The position numbers and the translations under genes were made by a program. A stretch of 64,000 nt of DNA. Source: Lentilactobacillus sp. SPB1-3 (GTDB lineage Bacteria > Bacillota > Bacilli > Lactobacillales > Lactobacillaceae). The notes under the pieces are model-generated. The model was not told the origin of the DNA, made no database searches, and saw only the letters and a list, made by a program, of their open reading frames with translations. Shown here piece by piece: positions 41,668 through 50,870 of the stretch. The stretch lies in contig NZ_CP168151.1 in assembly GCF_026913205.2 (NCBI RefSeq), forward strand, positions 868,001 through 932,000, written 5' to 3'. The stretch's first letter is position 1, and every line of letters begins with the position of its first letter.

Positions 41668-43267
41668 TTTTGATAAAACTGTTTTTTTGACACGATTTGG
41701 ACTTCGTCGAGATAGGTGGAGTCTAGTTGCTTGGATTCTTGTTTTGGCAGGATTGATGGCCTCAGTGGCCTACAAGTTTGAAGGAATCTATGGTACTTCG
41801 AGTTCGATAGCGGCCATTGAAAATACGTTAAAATCGCCAGCGATGATTGCCTTATTTGGTAAATTCAATACCCCAATGAAACAAAGTGCTGATGTTTTCG
41901 GCACCGAAATGCTTATTTTCATGGCATTGATGATGGTCATCATGAATATTTACTTCGCAATTCGGGGTTCCAGAAATGAAGAGGATAGTGGTTTAACTGA
42001 ATTGCTAGCCTCCCATTCAATTGGACGGATGGCAAATATTTTAGCCGTTTCACTTGAGCTACTATTAATAAACGTTGTAGTGGGGATTCTATTTAGTATC
42101 GGAATTCAATTCAGTGGGATGCAAGGCATTGATACCAATGGGTCTTGGCTATTGGGAATGGTTTTAGCTTCAGTAGGATTGTTTTTTGGTATGGTGGGAT
42201 TGTTAAGCGCACAAATTGCAGATAATAGTCGCAATGCGACGACAATCAGCTATGGAATTTTCGGTTTATTCTATATTTTGAGAATGTACACTGATTTAAA
42301 GAAACCAAGCGCCACGTGGCTCAATCCGTTTGGAATTATTGAAAAAATTTCTGCTTTTCATAATAATGACTGGCGGCCAGTTTGGATATTAGGTGTTGTG
42401 AGTCTTGTAGTTTGGGCGCTAGTGTTGTTTGCCAATCAACATAGAGACATTGGTTCTGGTCTCATAGCTACTAGGCCAGGACGGGCAAACGCGAGTTCCT
42501 TCTTGAGAGGACCGATTACTTTGGTTATGCAACTTCATCGGACCAGCATTATTGTTTGGATCATCGGCTTATTCATTCTGGGCACTACTTATGGATCAAT
42601 TTTTAATACGATTGGCAATATTTTAAAAACGAATCCGACTATGCAAACGGTATTCGGCAAAGCTGCGGTAAATGCTGCAAATCACCAAATATTGCTTAAC
42701 TTTGTTTCAGTGATTACAATTGTTTGCGTTGGATTAGCTGCAATCCCAGCGATTCAAGCGATGAATAGCCTAAAAAAAGACCAAACAAAAGGTTATCTTG
42801 AAAATATTTTTGCTAAGCAAGTTTCGAGAGTCCATGTCTTTGGTAGTTATTTAATTACAGCCATTATTGCTGGTGAACTGAGTTTTATCGCATCTTTAAT
42901 GGGACTGTATCTGGCTGGAAATGCTGTTTTAAATCATGGTAAGTTAGGCTTTCAAATTTATTTGAATGCGTTTATTGCTTACAGTCCAACAATTTTGACG
43001 GCAGTGGCAATTTCAGCATTTTTCGTTGGTATGTGGCCTAAAGGAGCACTTGCATCATGGATATATGTCTTTTATGGAATCTATTCTATGTATTTAGGTA
43101 GCCTATTAAAATTACCAGAATGGGCGAAGAAATTTACTGCATTTGGCTGGGCAAACAAGGTCCCAGTGCATCAAGTTGATTATGGTTATTTCGGTGTGTT
43201 GATATTAATAACAGTTGTTTTAATTGCAGTAGGTATCTGGAGATATCAACGAAGAGACTTAAGTTAA
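41657..43267 (+). CDS. ABC-2 permease, tetronasin/polyketide-resistance type
   Basis: A ~536-residue membrane protein made of two six-helix halves with large loops. It starts NFDKTVFLTRFGLRRDRWSLVAWILVL, characteristic of TnrB3-like antibiotic exporters in Gram-positive bacteria. ATG 41657 (GGGGTG upstream) overlaps the ATPase stop by 11 bases; GTG 41651 is an alternative. With the ATPase it should export an ionophore- or polyketide-like toxic compound; the true substrate is unknown. Confidence 0.92.
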   Translation: MKNNFDKTVFLTRFGLRRDRWSLVAWILVLAGLMASVAYKFEGIYGTSSSIAAIENTLKSPAMIALFGKFNTPMKQSADVFGTEMLIFMALMMVIMNIYFAIRGSRNEEDSGLTELLASHSIGRMANILAVSLELLLINVVVGILFSIGIQFSGMQGIDTNGSWLLGMVLASVGLFFGMVGLLSAQIADNSRNATTISYGIFGLFYILRMYTDLKKPSATWLNPFGIIEKISAFHNNDWRPVWILGVVSLVVWALVLFANQHRDIGSGLIATRPGRANASSFLRGPITLVMQLHRTSIIVWIIGLFILGTTYGSIFNTIGNILKTNPTMQTVFGKAAVNAANHQILLNFVSVITIVCVGLAAIPAIQAMNSLKKDQTKGYLENIFAKQVSRVHVFGSYLITAIIAGELSFIASLMGLYLAGNAVLNHGKLGFQIYLNAFIAYSPTILTAVAISAFFVGMWPKGALASWIYVFYGIYSMYLGSLLKLPEWAKKFTAFGWANKVPVHQVDYGYFGVLILITVVLIAVGIWRYQRRDLS

Positions 43268-43279
43268 GGGGTTTAAAGT

Positions 43280-43921
43280 ATGGAATCTACAAAACAGGTG
43301 CCTAAAGATCCACAAAAAGTTGAAAGAATATTGACTAATTCGCTCAAAGTGTTTGCGGATAAACGATATCAGAGGACAAAAGTTGATCAAATCGCTGAAA
43401 TGGCGAAAGTGTCAAAGGGTATCATTTTTAGATATTATGATAGTAAGTTTGGCTTGTATAAAAGTACATTACAATTTGCGGTTGATAATATTATGCGTTA
43501 TGCAGATCTTTCTGTTTGGAAAGATTCTCATGACCTGACAGAGATGATCGTCAGAGCAACTAAGTACAAAATGCAGTTACAAATTAAGTTTCCTGACGAG
43601 TTTAAAATTTTGCTGGATGCGTATAGCGATGTCAATGATTTTAATGATGAAAATCGTGAATCGGTGCATCAAGTTGTTGGTGTGAATTTGAACCAAGCCA
43701 TGGAACTTAGTGGGCCTGTTCTTGATCGTCTTGATATCCGTGATGATGTGGATATGAAAGTTGTGCAGGGTATGTTTAATGCAATCATGCTTCAGATTGG
43801 TGAAGAAACTAAAGCGTATATGGAACAGCATCCTGATGGTGACTTGAGTCAAATGACTGATATTATTGAACATGCAAAAGGTTACATGGGGATATTTGAG
43901 CGAGGAATTAGTTCAAAGTAA
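43280..43921 (+). CDS. TetR/AcrR family regulator of the ABC exporter
   Basis: A 213-residue TetR protein: HTH about 14-60 including RTKVDQIAEMAKVSKGIIFRYYDSKFGL. It is the last gene of the ATPase-permease-TetR operon (12-base gap, AAGGGG ribosome site). The inverted repeat at the operon promoter is its probable operator, giving negative autoregulation of the exporter. Confidence 0.92.
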   Translation: MESTKQVPKDPQKVERILTNSLKVFADKRYQRTKVDQIAEMAKVSKGIIFRYYDSKFGLYKSTLQFAVDNIMRYADLSVWKDSHDLTEMIVRATKYKMQLQIKFPDEFKILLDAYSDVNDFNDENRESVHQVVGVNLNQAMELSGPVLDRLDIRDDVDMKVVQGMFNAIMLQIGEETKAYMEQHPDGDLSQMTDIIEHAKGYMGIFERGISSK

Positions 43922-43942
43922 ATGTTAGTTTTTTTTAGATTG

Positions 43943-43983
43943 TAAACACCTGATCTCAGAGTATTGAGGTTGGGTGTTTTTTT
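43943..43983 (+). terminator. Terminator, member f of the repeated family
   Basis: AAACACCTGATCTCA pairs with TGAGGTTGGGTGTTT (with G-U pairs), followed by a T run. It ends the ABC-TetR operon. Confidence 0.9.
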
Positions 43984-44031
43984 ATACTTTGAGGTAATGG
44001 ATAACGAAGACATCGTTAAGGAGCGACCACA

Positions 44032-44493
44032 ATGGATATAAAAATAACACCTTTAAAAAATATCACGGATCAACATTATCAATTGTTGTTAGAAGCAGAT
44101 CCTAACAAGCAGTTAATTGAAAGATATGTTCAGAGAGCATTTTGTTTTGAAGCTAGGGATGAAAGTGATTTAGTAGGAATATTGGTTCTATTACCCACAC
44201 GACCTGACACATTGGAAGTCGTTAATATCGCTGTGATAGCAGAATTTAGAAACCAAGGGATTGGTCGTCAACTTCTGATGTTTGCTGAGGAATATGCTAG
44301 AAGTAATCACTATATCTCACTTGAAATTGGAACGGGCACGACTAGTTTAGCCCAACATTATTTGTATTAAAAATCAGGTTTTCGTGTGACGGGAATAGAT
44401 TATGATTTTTTCACTATTCATTATGAAAAACCAATCATTGAAAACAATCTAAAATTGCGAGATATGGTTCGTTTGAGGAAAGTTATCAAGTAA
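44032..44493 (+). pseudogene. GNAT N-acetyltransferase broken by an in-frame TAA
   Basis: The first 112 codons read a GNAT fold with the acetyl-CoA motif RNQGIGRQLL near 83-92. Codon 113 (44368-44370) is TAA, and the same frame then continues for 40 codons as KSGFRVTGIDYDFFTIHY up to TAA at 44491. GNAT proteins normally read YQKxGF here, so a single CAA-to-TAA change explains the stop. Full length would be 153 residues. Truncated product lacks the last beta strands and is unlikely to fold. Confidence 0.85.
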
Positions 44494-44635
44494 GTCAGTT
44501 GCCGGTGAATTTCACAAGTAAATCGTTGATGTCCGCTAGAATGCTGTCTAATTAGCCTTTAACTGTCTTTTGCATGTTGCGCATTGTCAAAAATAATCCT
44601 ATGATTAATAGTGTTGTGACAAAGAGAATAACCTG

Positions 44636-46033
44636 ATGTTTCAAGTCATTAGGTTAGTTGGGAGAGTCAGATGGTCAATGGATAATTCAAAAAAGATTAC
44701 ATCGAATGGAACCTATCATTTATCAAATAAGCATCACATGACGATTCAGTGGGGCAAAATAATCGGTGGTGAAGATGTCCCATCGACTAAGGCCTCAGTG
44801 AAGGATAAATCTTCAATTGTTGGTCGGGTTGGTATTCAAATGTTATCATGTGGAACAGGGGCATGGCGGGTTCGTGATGGAATGAATAAGATCGCTAGAG
44901 CACTTGGCATAACTTGTTCAGCAGATATTGGTTTGACTTCGATCGAATATACTTGTTTTGACCAGGAACATAGCTATTCACAAACATTGGCATTACCAAG
45001 TACAGGTGTTAATACCGATAAACTAAATACTATGGAGCATTTTGTGAATGATTTTGAGAGCAAATTCTCACAATTATCAATTCAAGAAATTCATAGATTT
45101 TTAGATAAAATTCAAAAAAAGCCTGGTAATTATTCTGCGTTGGTTGCAGGTGGAGCAGCTGCAATGGCGTGTGCAGCCTTCATTTTTCTTCTTGGAGGCG
45201 GACCAATTGAAATGCTATGTTGTTTCTTCGGTGCGGGAATCGGTAATTACGTCCGTCGTAAGATGATCGATCACCATTTAACTACGGTCGCTGACACTGC
45301 AATCGGTGTTGCGGTTGCTTGTCTGGCATATTTCATAATCTTCAAAGGATTAGAGTACGGTTTACATATTGGTGGCCATCATGAAGCTGGCTACATTGGT
45401 TCGATGCTTTTCGTGATTCCTGGTTTTCCGTTTATCACTAGTATTTTAGATATTACTAAGTTAGATATGCGGTCGGGCTTGGAACGTTTGGCTTATGCGA
45501 CGATGATTACAGTTATTGCCAGTCTAGTTGGCTGGTTGGTCGCCATGATGGTTGATTTTCAGCCTGAAAATTTTGCACCGTTAGGCTTAGGTGTGCTGCC
45601 ATTGATGTTATTAAGAATTCCGGCTAGTTTCTGTGGGGTCTATGGTTTCTCAATGATGTTTAATAGCAGTCAAAGGATGGCCATTACTGCTGGATTGATT
45701 GGAGCAGTTGCTAATACTTTACGTTTGGAATTGGTTGACTTAACCAACATTCCAGCCAGTGCAGCAGCATTTATTGGCGCTTTACTAGCTGGACTATTGG
45801 CCTCATTTATCAACAAATACAATGGTTATCCAAGGATTTCATTGACCGTCCCATCAATTGTTATTATGGTTCCCGGTCTTTACATTTACCGAGGAATTTA
45901 CTACATCGGATTGAACACGATTGGTTTAGGGGCATTGTGGTTAACCAAAGCCATCTTGATAATTATGTTTTTACCACTTGGATTATTCGTTGCTAGATTC
46001 TTGCTGGATCGTGATTGGCGGCATTTTGATTAA
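44636..46033 (+). CDS. Threonine/serine exporter family protein (ThrE, fused type)
   Basis: A protein of up to 465 residues with an N-terminal cytoplasmic ThrE domain (ML-CGTGAWRVRDGMNKIARALG motif near 74-95) and about ten C-terminal membrane helices (from ~155). The two halves (DUF1212-like and DUF3815-like) are separate genes in some bacteria but fused here. It exports threonine/serine in Corynebacterium. Start uncertain: ATG 44636 or ATG 44678 (GGGAGAG somewhat far upstream). Monocistronic, upstream of the argS T-box. Confidence 0.85.
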   Translation: MFQVIRLVGRVRWSMDNSKKITSNGTYHLSNKHHMTIQWGKIIGGEDVPSTKASVKDKSSIVGRVGIQMLSCGTGAWRVRDGMNKIARALGITCSADIGLTSIEYTCFDQEHSYSQTLALPSTGVNTDKLNTMEHFVNDFESKFSQLSIQEIHRFLDKIQKKPGNYSALVAGGAAAMACAAFIFLLGGGPIEMLCCFFGAGIGNYVRRKMIDHHLTTVADTAIGVAVACLAYFIIFKGLEYGLHIGGHHEAGYIGSMLFVIPGFPFITSILDITKLDMRSGLERLAYATMITVIASLVGWLVAMMVDFQPENFAPLGLGVLPLMLLRIPASFCGVYGFSMMFNSSQRMAITAGLIGAVANTLRLELVDLTNIPASAAAFIGALLAGLLASFINKYNGYPRISLTVPSIVIMVPGLYIYRGIYYIGLNTIGLGALWLTKAILIIMFLPLGLFVARFLLDRDWRHFD

Positions 46034-46072
46034 TATCCTGAATGAAGCTAAGCAAAAAGAAATAATTTGTTG

Positions 46073-46101
46073 CTGACATCGAGAAGCGGATATGATATGA
46101 T
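46073..46101 (+). promoter_or_regulatory. Upstream promoter P1 of argS leader
   Basis: CTGACA - 17 bases - TATGAT with an extended -10 TGA. The predicted transcript would carry a 10-pair hairpin (46109-46131) before the T-box. Confidence 0.55.
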
Positions 46102-46158
46102 GTTGTCTGTTCTGTATTAGTAATACGGGACAATCACTTAAGTCATTGAACTAAAACA

Positions 46159-46188
46159 TTGACATTCAATGGGTCAATTGGTTATGAT
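46159..46188 (+). promoter_or_regulatory. Promoter P2 of argS T-box transcript
   Basis: Perfect TTGACA - 18 bases - TATGAT. Start near 46195, shortly before T-box stem I. Confidence 0.75.
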
Positions 46189-46214
46189 TCAGTTGTGACA
46201 TAAAAGTGATTCAA

Positions 46215-46412
46215 TGATAAGAGAAGAGTAACTAAATTACTTATTTGTAGCGAATTCGGGTTGATGGGAGCCGGATAGTAAGATTTAGTGAAGCGCGCTC
46301 TTTAGAATTTTAAAGTTAATAATTAAGCGGATATATTTATATCAATTAGAGTGGTACCGCGGGTTTATCTCGTCTCTTGCAATCTGGTTTATGTTGCAAG
46401 GGACTTTTTTTA
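46215..46412 (+). ncRNA. T-box riboswitch controlling argS
   Basis: Stem I opens with AAGAG (46219) followed by the AGTAA S-turn and closes with GCTCTT (46297-46302). The apical GGTTGATGGGAGCC segment is typical. The candidate specifier CGC (Arg) at 46294-46296 is followed by a purine. The conserved T-box GTGGTACCGCG is at 46351. The terminator stem GTCTCTTGCAA/TTGCAAGGGAC (46372-46404) is followed by seven T. Uncharged tRNA-Arg should favour the antiterminator and argS expression. Confidence 0.93.
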
Positions 46413-46436
46413 TACAATTTTTTTGGAGGTTATGAT

Positions 46437-48128
46437 ATGGATTATAAAGCGCAAGTTACAAATTCAATTTTAGGTGCATTAGACGGTGAATTAACTTCAG
46501 CTGAAGTTTACCAAAAGTTAGAAACACCCAAAGATCTTGCTATGGGAGACTTAGCATTCCCAGCATTTACTTTGGCAAAAGTGCTACACAAGGCACCCAA
46601 CATGATTGCTGAAGAATTGGTTTCCAAAATCGATACTTCATCATATGACAATGTTGAAGTTAAGGGAGCCTACATTAACTTCTTCCTTAACAAAGCCCAC
46701 ATGAGTAATGAAGTCATTACAGATGTCCTTGAAGAAGGCGCTGCATATGGCCAAAATGATTTAGGAAAAGGTGGCAACGTTCCTATTGATATGTCATCAC
46801 CTAATATCGCAAAGCCAATCTCAATGGGTCACTTGCGTTCAACAGTTATTGGTAACTCAATTGCTAAAATCTTGGTTAAGAATGGTTACCATCCAATCAA
46901 AGATAATCACTTGGGTGACTGGGGAACTCAATTCGGTAAATTAATCGTTGCCTATAAAAAATGGGGTAACGAAGATGATGTTAAAGCTGACCCAATCAAC
47001 AACTTAGTTAAGTATTACGTTAAATTCCATAAAGAAGACAAAGAGCATCCTGAATTAGATGATGAAGCTCGTGAATGGTTCAAGAAGCTTGAAGACGGTG
47101 ATGAGGAAGCCACATACCTATGGCAATGGTTCCGTGACGAATCATTGAAGGCATTCAATCAAATCTATGACAAGTTGGGTGTTGATTTCGATACTTACAA
47201 TGGTGAAGCATTCTACAACGACAAGATGCAAGCTGGTATCGATATCTTAAAGGACAAAGGTCTTCTTGAAGAATCACAAGGTGCCCAAGTTGTTAAGCTT
47301 GATAAGTACGACTTGAACCCTGCTTTGATTCTTAAGAGTGATGGTGCAACTCTTTACATCACTCGTGATATTGCAACTGCAATTTACCGTGATCACACTT
47401 ACAAACCAGCAATGAACTTATACGTCGTTGGTTCAGAACAAACTTACTACTTCCAACAATTAAAAGCAGTCTTGCTTGAAATGGGCTTGCCATCTGCAGA
47501 AAATCTTCACCATATTCCATTTGGTTTGATTACTGTTAATGGAAAGAAGCTTTCAACTCGTTCAGGAAGAATTATTCTTTTGGATGAAGTATTGGATGAA
47601 GCAATTGATTTGGCTCAAAAACAAATCGAATCTAAGAACCCAGATCTTCCTAACAAAGAAGAAGTTGCTAAAGAAGTCGGAGTTGGTGCCATTATCTTTG
47701 GTGATTTGAAGAACGAACGTACAAATAACATTGACTTCGTCCTTGAAGACCAACTTAGATTTGAAGGTGAGACTGGACCTTACGTTCAATACTCACACGC
47801 CCGTGCTGAAAGTATCTTGAAAAAGGCCGGCGAAGTTGATTTCCACACTGCTGACAAATCAATTACAGATGAAAATGCTTGGGAAACTATCAGAACTCTA
47901 CAAGACTTCCCAGAAGTTGTTAAGAGTGCTTGCGTTGATTTCGAACCATCAGAAATCGCTAAGTATTCATTGAGACTTGCTAAAGCATTTAACAAGTATT
48001 ACGCTCACTCAACCATTTTGGGTGACGACGAAGGATTAGCCGGCAGATTATCATTAGTTAAAGCCGTTTCAATCGTTCTAAAAGAATCACTTAACTTGCT
48101 TGGTGTTAAAGCACCTGATGAAATGTAA
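46437..48128 (+). CDS. argS: Arginyl-tRNA synthetase
   Basis: A 563-residue class I synthetase. The N-terminal additional domain is followed by the SPNIAKPISMGHLRSTVIGNSIAKIL ATP-binding (HIGH-like, here GHLR) motif near 117-140, the KKLSTRSG segment near 370 in place of KMSKS, and the C-terminal anticodon-binding domain with QYSHARAESIL. The in-frame ATG at 46377 lies inside the T-box terminator and is not used; ATG 46437 has GGAGG seven bases upstream. Confidence 0.97.
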   Translation: MDYKAQVTNSILGALDGELTSAEVYQKLETPKDLAMGDLAFPAFTLAKVLHKAPNMIAEELVSKIDTSSYDNVEVKGAYINFFLNKAHMSNEVITDVLEEGAAYGQNDLGKGGNVPIDMSSPNIAKPISMGHLRSTVIGNSIAKILVKNGYHPIKDNHLGDWGTQFGKLIVAYKKWGNEDDVKADPINNLVKYYVKFHKEDKEHPELDDEAREWFKKLEDGDEEATYLWQWFRDESLKAFNQIYDKLGVDFDTYNGEAFYNDKMQAGIDILKDKGLLEESQGAQVVKLDKYDLNPALILKSDGATLYITRDIATAIYRDHTYKPAMNLYVVGSEQTYYFQQLKAVLLEMGLPSAENLHHIPFGLITVNGKKLSTRSGRIILLDEVLDEAIDLAQKQIESKNPDLPNKEEVAKEVGVGAIIFGDLKNERTNNIDFVLEDQLRFEGETGPYVQYSHARAESILKKAGEVDFHTADKSITDENAWETIRTLQDFPEVVKSACVDFEPSEIAKYSLRLAKAFNKYYAHSTILGDDEGLAGRLSLVKAVSIVLKESLNLLGVKAPDEM

Positions 48129-48133
48129 TTTTT

Positions 48134-48165
48134 TAAAGCCTGCCATTTGGCAGGCTTTTTTATTT
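48134..48165 (+). terminator. Terminator of argS
   Basis: AAAGCCTGCC pairs with GGCAGGCTTT around ATTT, followed by a T run. Confidence 0.93.
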
Positions 48166-48275
48166 GTTAACGGATTACTTAAATTTTTTAAAAAGTAATT
48201 TAACTTTTTTACTGGAATGAGGCCGAATGAACTCGTTGTGATACAATATCCAAGTAATATAAAAGGAGATCATGT

Positions 48276-50384
48276 ATGAATAACAATTCTTCAGGCTTTT
48301 TTCAAAGATTTAAAGCCAAGATAAAGCCGATTCATCAACGTGTACGACGAGTGAATAAGAAGTTTCATTTACTCAAATGGATGACGGTTGTTGTTTTAAT
48401 GCTTATTCTTTGTTTAAGTTCATATTTAACTTATATGGCGAAAACTGCCCATGTTGATAATCTTGAGTCTTCATTATCAAAAACAACTGAGATTTTTGAT
48501 GTCAATAATAAAAAGGCGGGGGAACTATACGCTCAAAAAGGGACTTATGTGAATCTTAACCGGATTTCAAGCAATATTCCTAAGGCGGTTTTATCAACCG
48601 AGGATCGTAATTTTTATCACGAATATGGTTTCTCAGTGAAAGGTATGGCTCGTGCGGTATTGCTCTTAATAAAGAACAAGATATTAGGACGAGATTATAT
48701 CAGTGGTGGTGGTAGTACTTTAACGCAACAACTGGTGAAGAATGCCTATCTTTCACAAGAGCAGACCTTCACGAGAAAATTAAAGGAACTATTCCTATCG
48801 ATTCAAGTAGAAAATGATTACACGAAACACCAAATTTTGACTATGTACTTGAACAACGCGTACTTTGGTAACGGGGTTTGGGGAGTGCAAGATGCTTCTC
48901 AAAAATACTTTGGTAAGAATGCATCACAACTTAACCCAGCAGACTCGGCTGTGTTAGCGGGGATGTTAACTTCTCCTAGTGCGTTTAATCCGATTGATCA
49001 TCCTGTTGCGGCTAGAGATCGGCGGAATGTAGTTTTGCAATTAATGGTTGAAAACAAAAAAATAACTCAGAGTCAGGCGAATTACTATAAATCAACGCCA
49101 ATTGAGTTAAATGATACTTATGTTCGAAAAGACGGTTACAAGTACCCATATTACTTTGATTCAGTTATTGATGAAGCAATTGATAAGTACGGCTTAACAG
49201 AGTCTGAAATCATGAATAAGGGTTACAGAATCTATACTAATTTAAATCAAAACCAACAAGCTGCAATGCAACAAAACTTTGATAATAATCTTTTGTTCCC
49301 AGCCAATGCAGCTGACGGTATTCAAGTGCAAGCAGCTTCTGTTGCTGTATCACCAACAACTGGTGGAGTTAGTGCTGTTGTTGGTGGTCGTGGGCAACAT
49401 GTTTTTAGAGGATTTAACCGTGCTAATCAGATCAAGCGACAACCTGGATCGACGATGAAACCATTAGCTGTCTATACACCCGCTTTGCAAGCAGGGTACA
49501 AGTATGATTCTAGTCTAGTAGACAAGAAGAAATCATATGGTTCAAATCATTACACCCCCAAGAATTATGACAATCAGTATCAAGGTAGCGTGCCAATGTA
49601 TGAGGCTCTTGCACAATCAATGAATGCGCCAGCCGTTTGGTTGTTAAACCAAATTGGGGTCAACAAAGGGTATGACTCAGTTAAGAACTTCAACATTCCG
49701 GTTACTAAGAACGACAAGAACTTAGCCTTAGCCCTTGGTGGATTATCGACTGGTGTTTCACCACAACAAATGGCGGGAGCATACACAGCCTTTGCCAATG
49801 GTGGTAAGGTGATGAAGCCGTTTTATATCAGAAAAATTGTTGATTCAACTGGTAAGGTCATTGTCGATAATACTCAGACCCAAAGTGGTCGCCAGATTAT
49901 GTCTTCTGGAATTGCCAAGGAAATGACTAGTATGATGTTAGGAGTCTTTAACAATGGTACCGGTGTCGATGCCAAACCTTATGGCTACTCAGTGGCCGGA
50001 AAGACTGGTAGTACTGAAGCTGATAATACTGGCTCTAGCGATGCCACTAAGGATAAATGGATTATCGGATACACTCCTGACTTAGTTGTTGCCACATGGG
50101 AAGGATTTGATAGCACAAATTCCACTCACCATTTGGAAAACTTAAGTGGGACTGGTGTTGGAGCATTATTTAGAAATGAAATGCAGACGATGCTTCCATA
50201 CACTAAGAATTCTAGTTTTGATACAGAAGATGCATCGACATTAGCTAAAGAGAAGAATAACAACTCGAATAATTCCGTTTGGAATACAATTCAGGATAAA
50301 GCTAATCAAGTTGGTAGCGCCTTAGAAGACAAAGCGAAAGATTTGATTGACGGCGCTAAGAGCTTGTTTGGTGGCGGTAATTAA
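48276..50384 (+). CDS. Class A penicillin-binding protein (PBP2A/PBP1A type)
   Basis: A 702-residue bifunctional peptidoglycan synthase. One N-terminal membrane helix (about 34-56), then a GT51 glycosyltransferase domain with catalytic Glu in TEDRNFYHEYGF and the GGSTLTQQLVKN motif, then a transpeptidase domain with the active Ser in RQPGSTMKP near 392, SMN near 449 (SxN) and KTGST near 571. A Asn/Ser-rich and helical tail ends the protein. It polymerises lipid II and crosslinks strands, here presumably with D-Asp/Asn bridges made by the 22.7-28.1 kb operon. AAGGAG ribosome site. Confidence 0.95.
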   Translation: MNNNSSGFFQRFKAKIKPIHQRVRRVNKKFHLLKWMTVVVLMLILCLSSYLTYMAKTAHVDNLESSLSKTTEIFDVNNKKAGELYAQKGTYVNLNRISSNIPKAVLSTEDRNFYHEYGFSVKGMARAVLLLIKNKILGRDYISGGGSTLTQQLVKNAYLSQEQTFTRKLKELFLSIQVENDYTKHQILTMYLNNAYFGNGVWGVQDASQKYFGKNASQLNPADSAVLAGMLTSPSAFNPIDHPVAARDRRNVVLQLMVENKKITQSQANYYKSTPIELNDTYVRKDGYKYPYYFDSVIDEAIDKYGLTESEIMNKGYRIYTNLNQNQQAAMQQNFDNNLLFPANAADGIQVQAASVAVSPTTGGVSAVVGGRGQHVFRGFNRANQIKRQPGSTMKPLAVYTPALQAGYKYDSSLVDKKKSYGSNHYTPKNYDNQYQGSVPMYEALAQSMNAPAVWLLNQIGVNKGYDSVKNFNIPVTKNDKNLALALGGLSTGVSPQQMAGAYTAFANGGKVMKPFYIRKIVDSTGKVIVDNTQTQSGRQIMSSGIAKEMTSMMLGVFNNGTGVDAKPYGYSVAGKTGSTEADNTGSSDATKDKWIIGYTPDLVVATWEGFDSTNSTHHLENLSGTGVGALFRNEMQTMLPYTKNSSFDTEDASTLAKEKNNNSNNSVWNTIQDKANQVGSALEDKAKDLIDGAKSLFGGGN

Positions 50385-50450
50385 AAATCTCTGAGTGAGA
50401 TGGTCAATATATGTTAAACTATTACTAACTAATAATTAAGGTGGATATTT

Positions 50451-50795
50451 ATGACTGACGATATTAAAAATGCTGCAAGTGCATTACAAGCTCAAGTAAC
50501 AGAAGCACCAGAATTCAAAGAATTAAGTGAAGCTTACGCCACATTAAAAGCTGATAAAGACACCTTTGAATTGTTTGAAAATTTCCAAAACATGCAAATG
50601 TCTTTACAACAAAAACAAGCTTCTGGCCAACAACCATCTGAAGATGAATTGACTCAAGCTCAAACTATGGCTCAACAAATGAGCACTAATGGTAAAATTA
50701 CTGATCTCATGAATAAAGAGCAAGCACTCAACAACTTATTGAACGATATCAACAAAATCGTGACTCAACCAATCGTTGATTTATATCGTAATTAA
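50451..50795 (+). CDS. YlbF/YmcA/YheA family protein
   Basis: A 114-residue all-helical protein of the YlbF/YmcA/YheA (DUF964) family. It is rich in Gln, with an ELSEAYATLKADKDTFELFENFQNMQMSLQQKQ helix typical of the family and no catalytic residues. In Bacillus subtilis two relatives form the RicAFT complex that acts with RNase Y; YheA itself is uncharacterised. Its place next to yhaO-yhaN-yhaM is conserved. Ends with a terminator. Confidence 0.88.
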   Translation: MTDDIKNAASALQAQVTEAPEFKELSEAYATLKADKDTFELFENFQNMQMSLQQKQASGQQPSEDELTQAQTMAQQMSTNGKITDLMNKEQALNNLLNDINKIVTQPIVDLYRN

Positions 50796-50800
50796 AGAAG

Positions 50801-50845
50801 AGCACCAAAGTTAGTGAGCGATTCGCTAATTGCGGTGTTTTTTTG
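50801..50845 (+). terminator. Terminator after YlbF-family gene
   Basis: GCACC and AGTTAGTGAGC arms pair with CGCTAATT and GGTG, with a T run of eight. The ribosome site of yhaO follows 20 bases on. Confidence 0.75.
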
Positions 50846-50870
50846 TACATATATTAAAAAGGAGATAACA

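Noticed and set aside
44552-44644. Minus-strand 30-codon ORF with one hydrophobic helix between the GNAT pseudogene and thrE
   Set aside because: It starts with TTG without a ribosome site and overlaps the possible thrE start, so translation is not supported.
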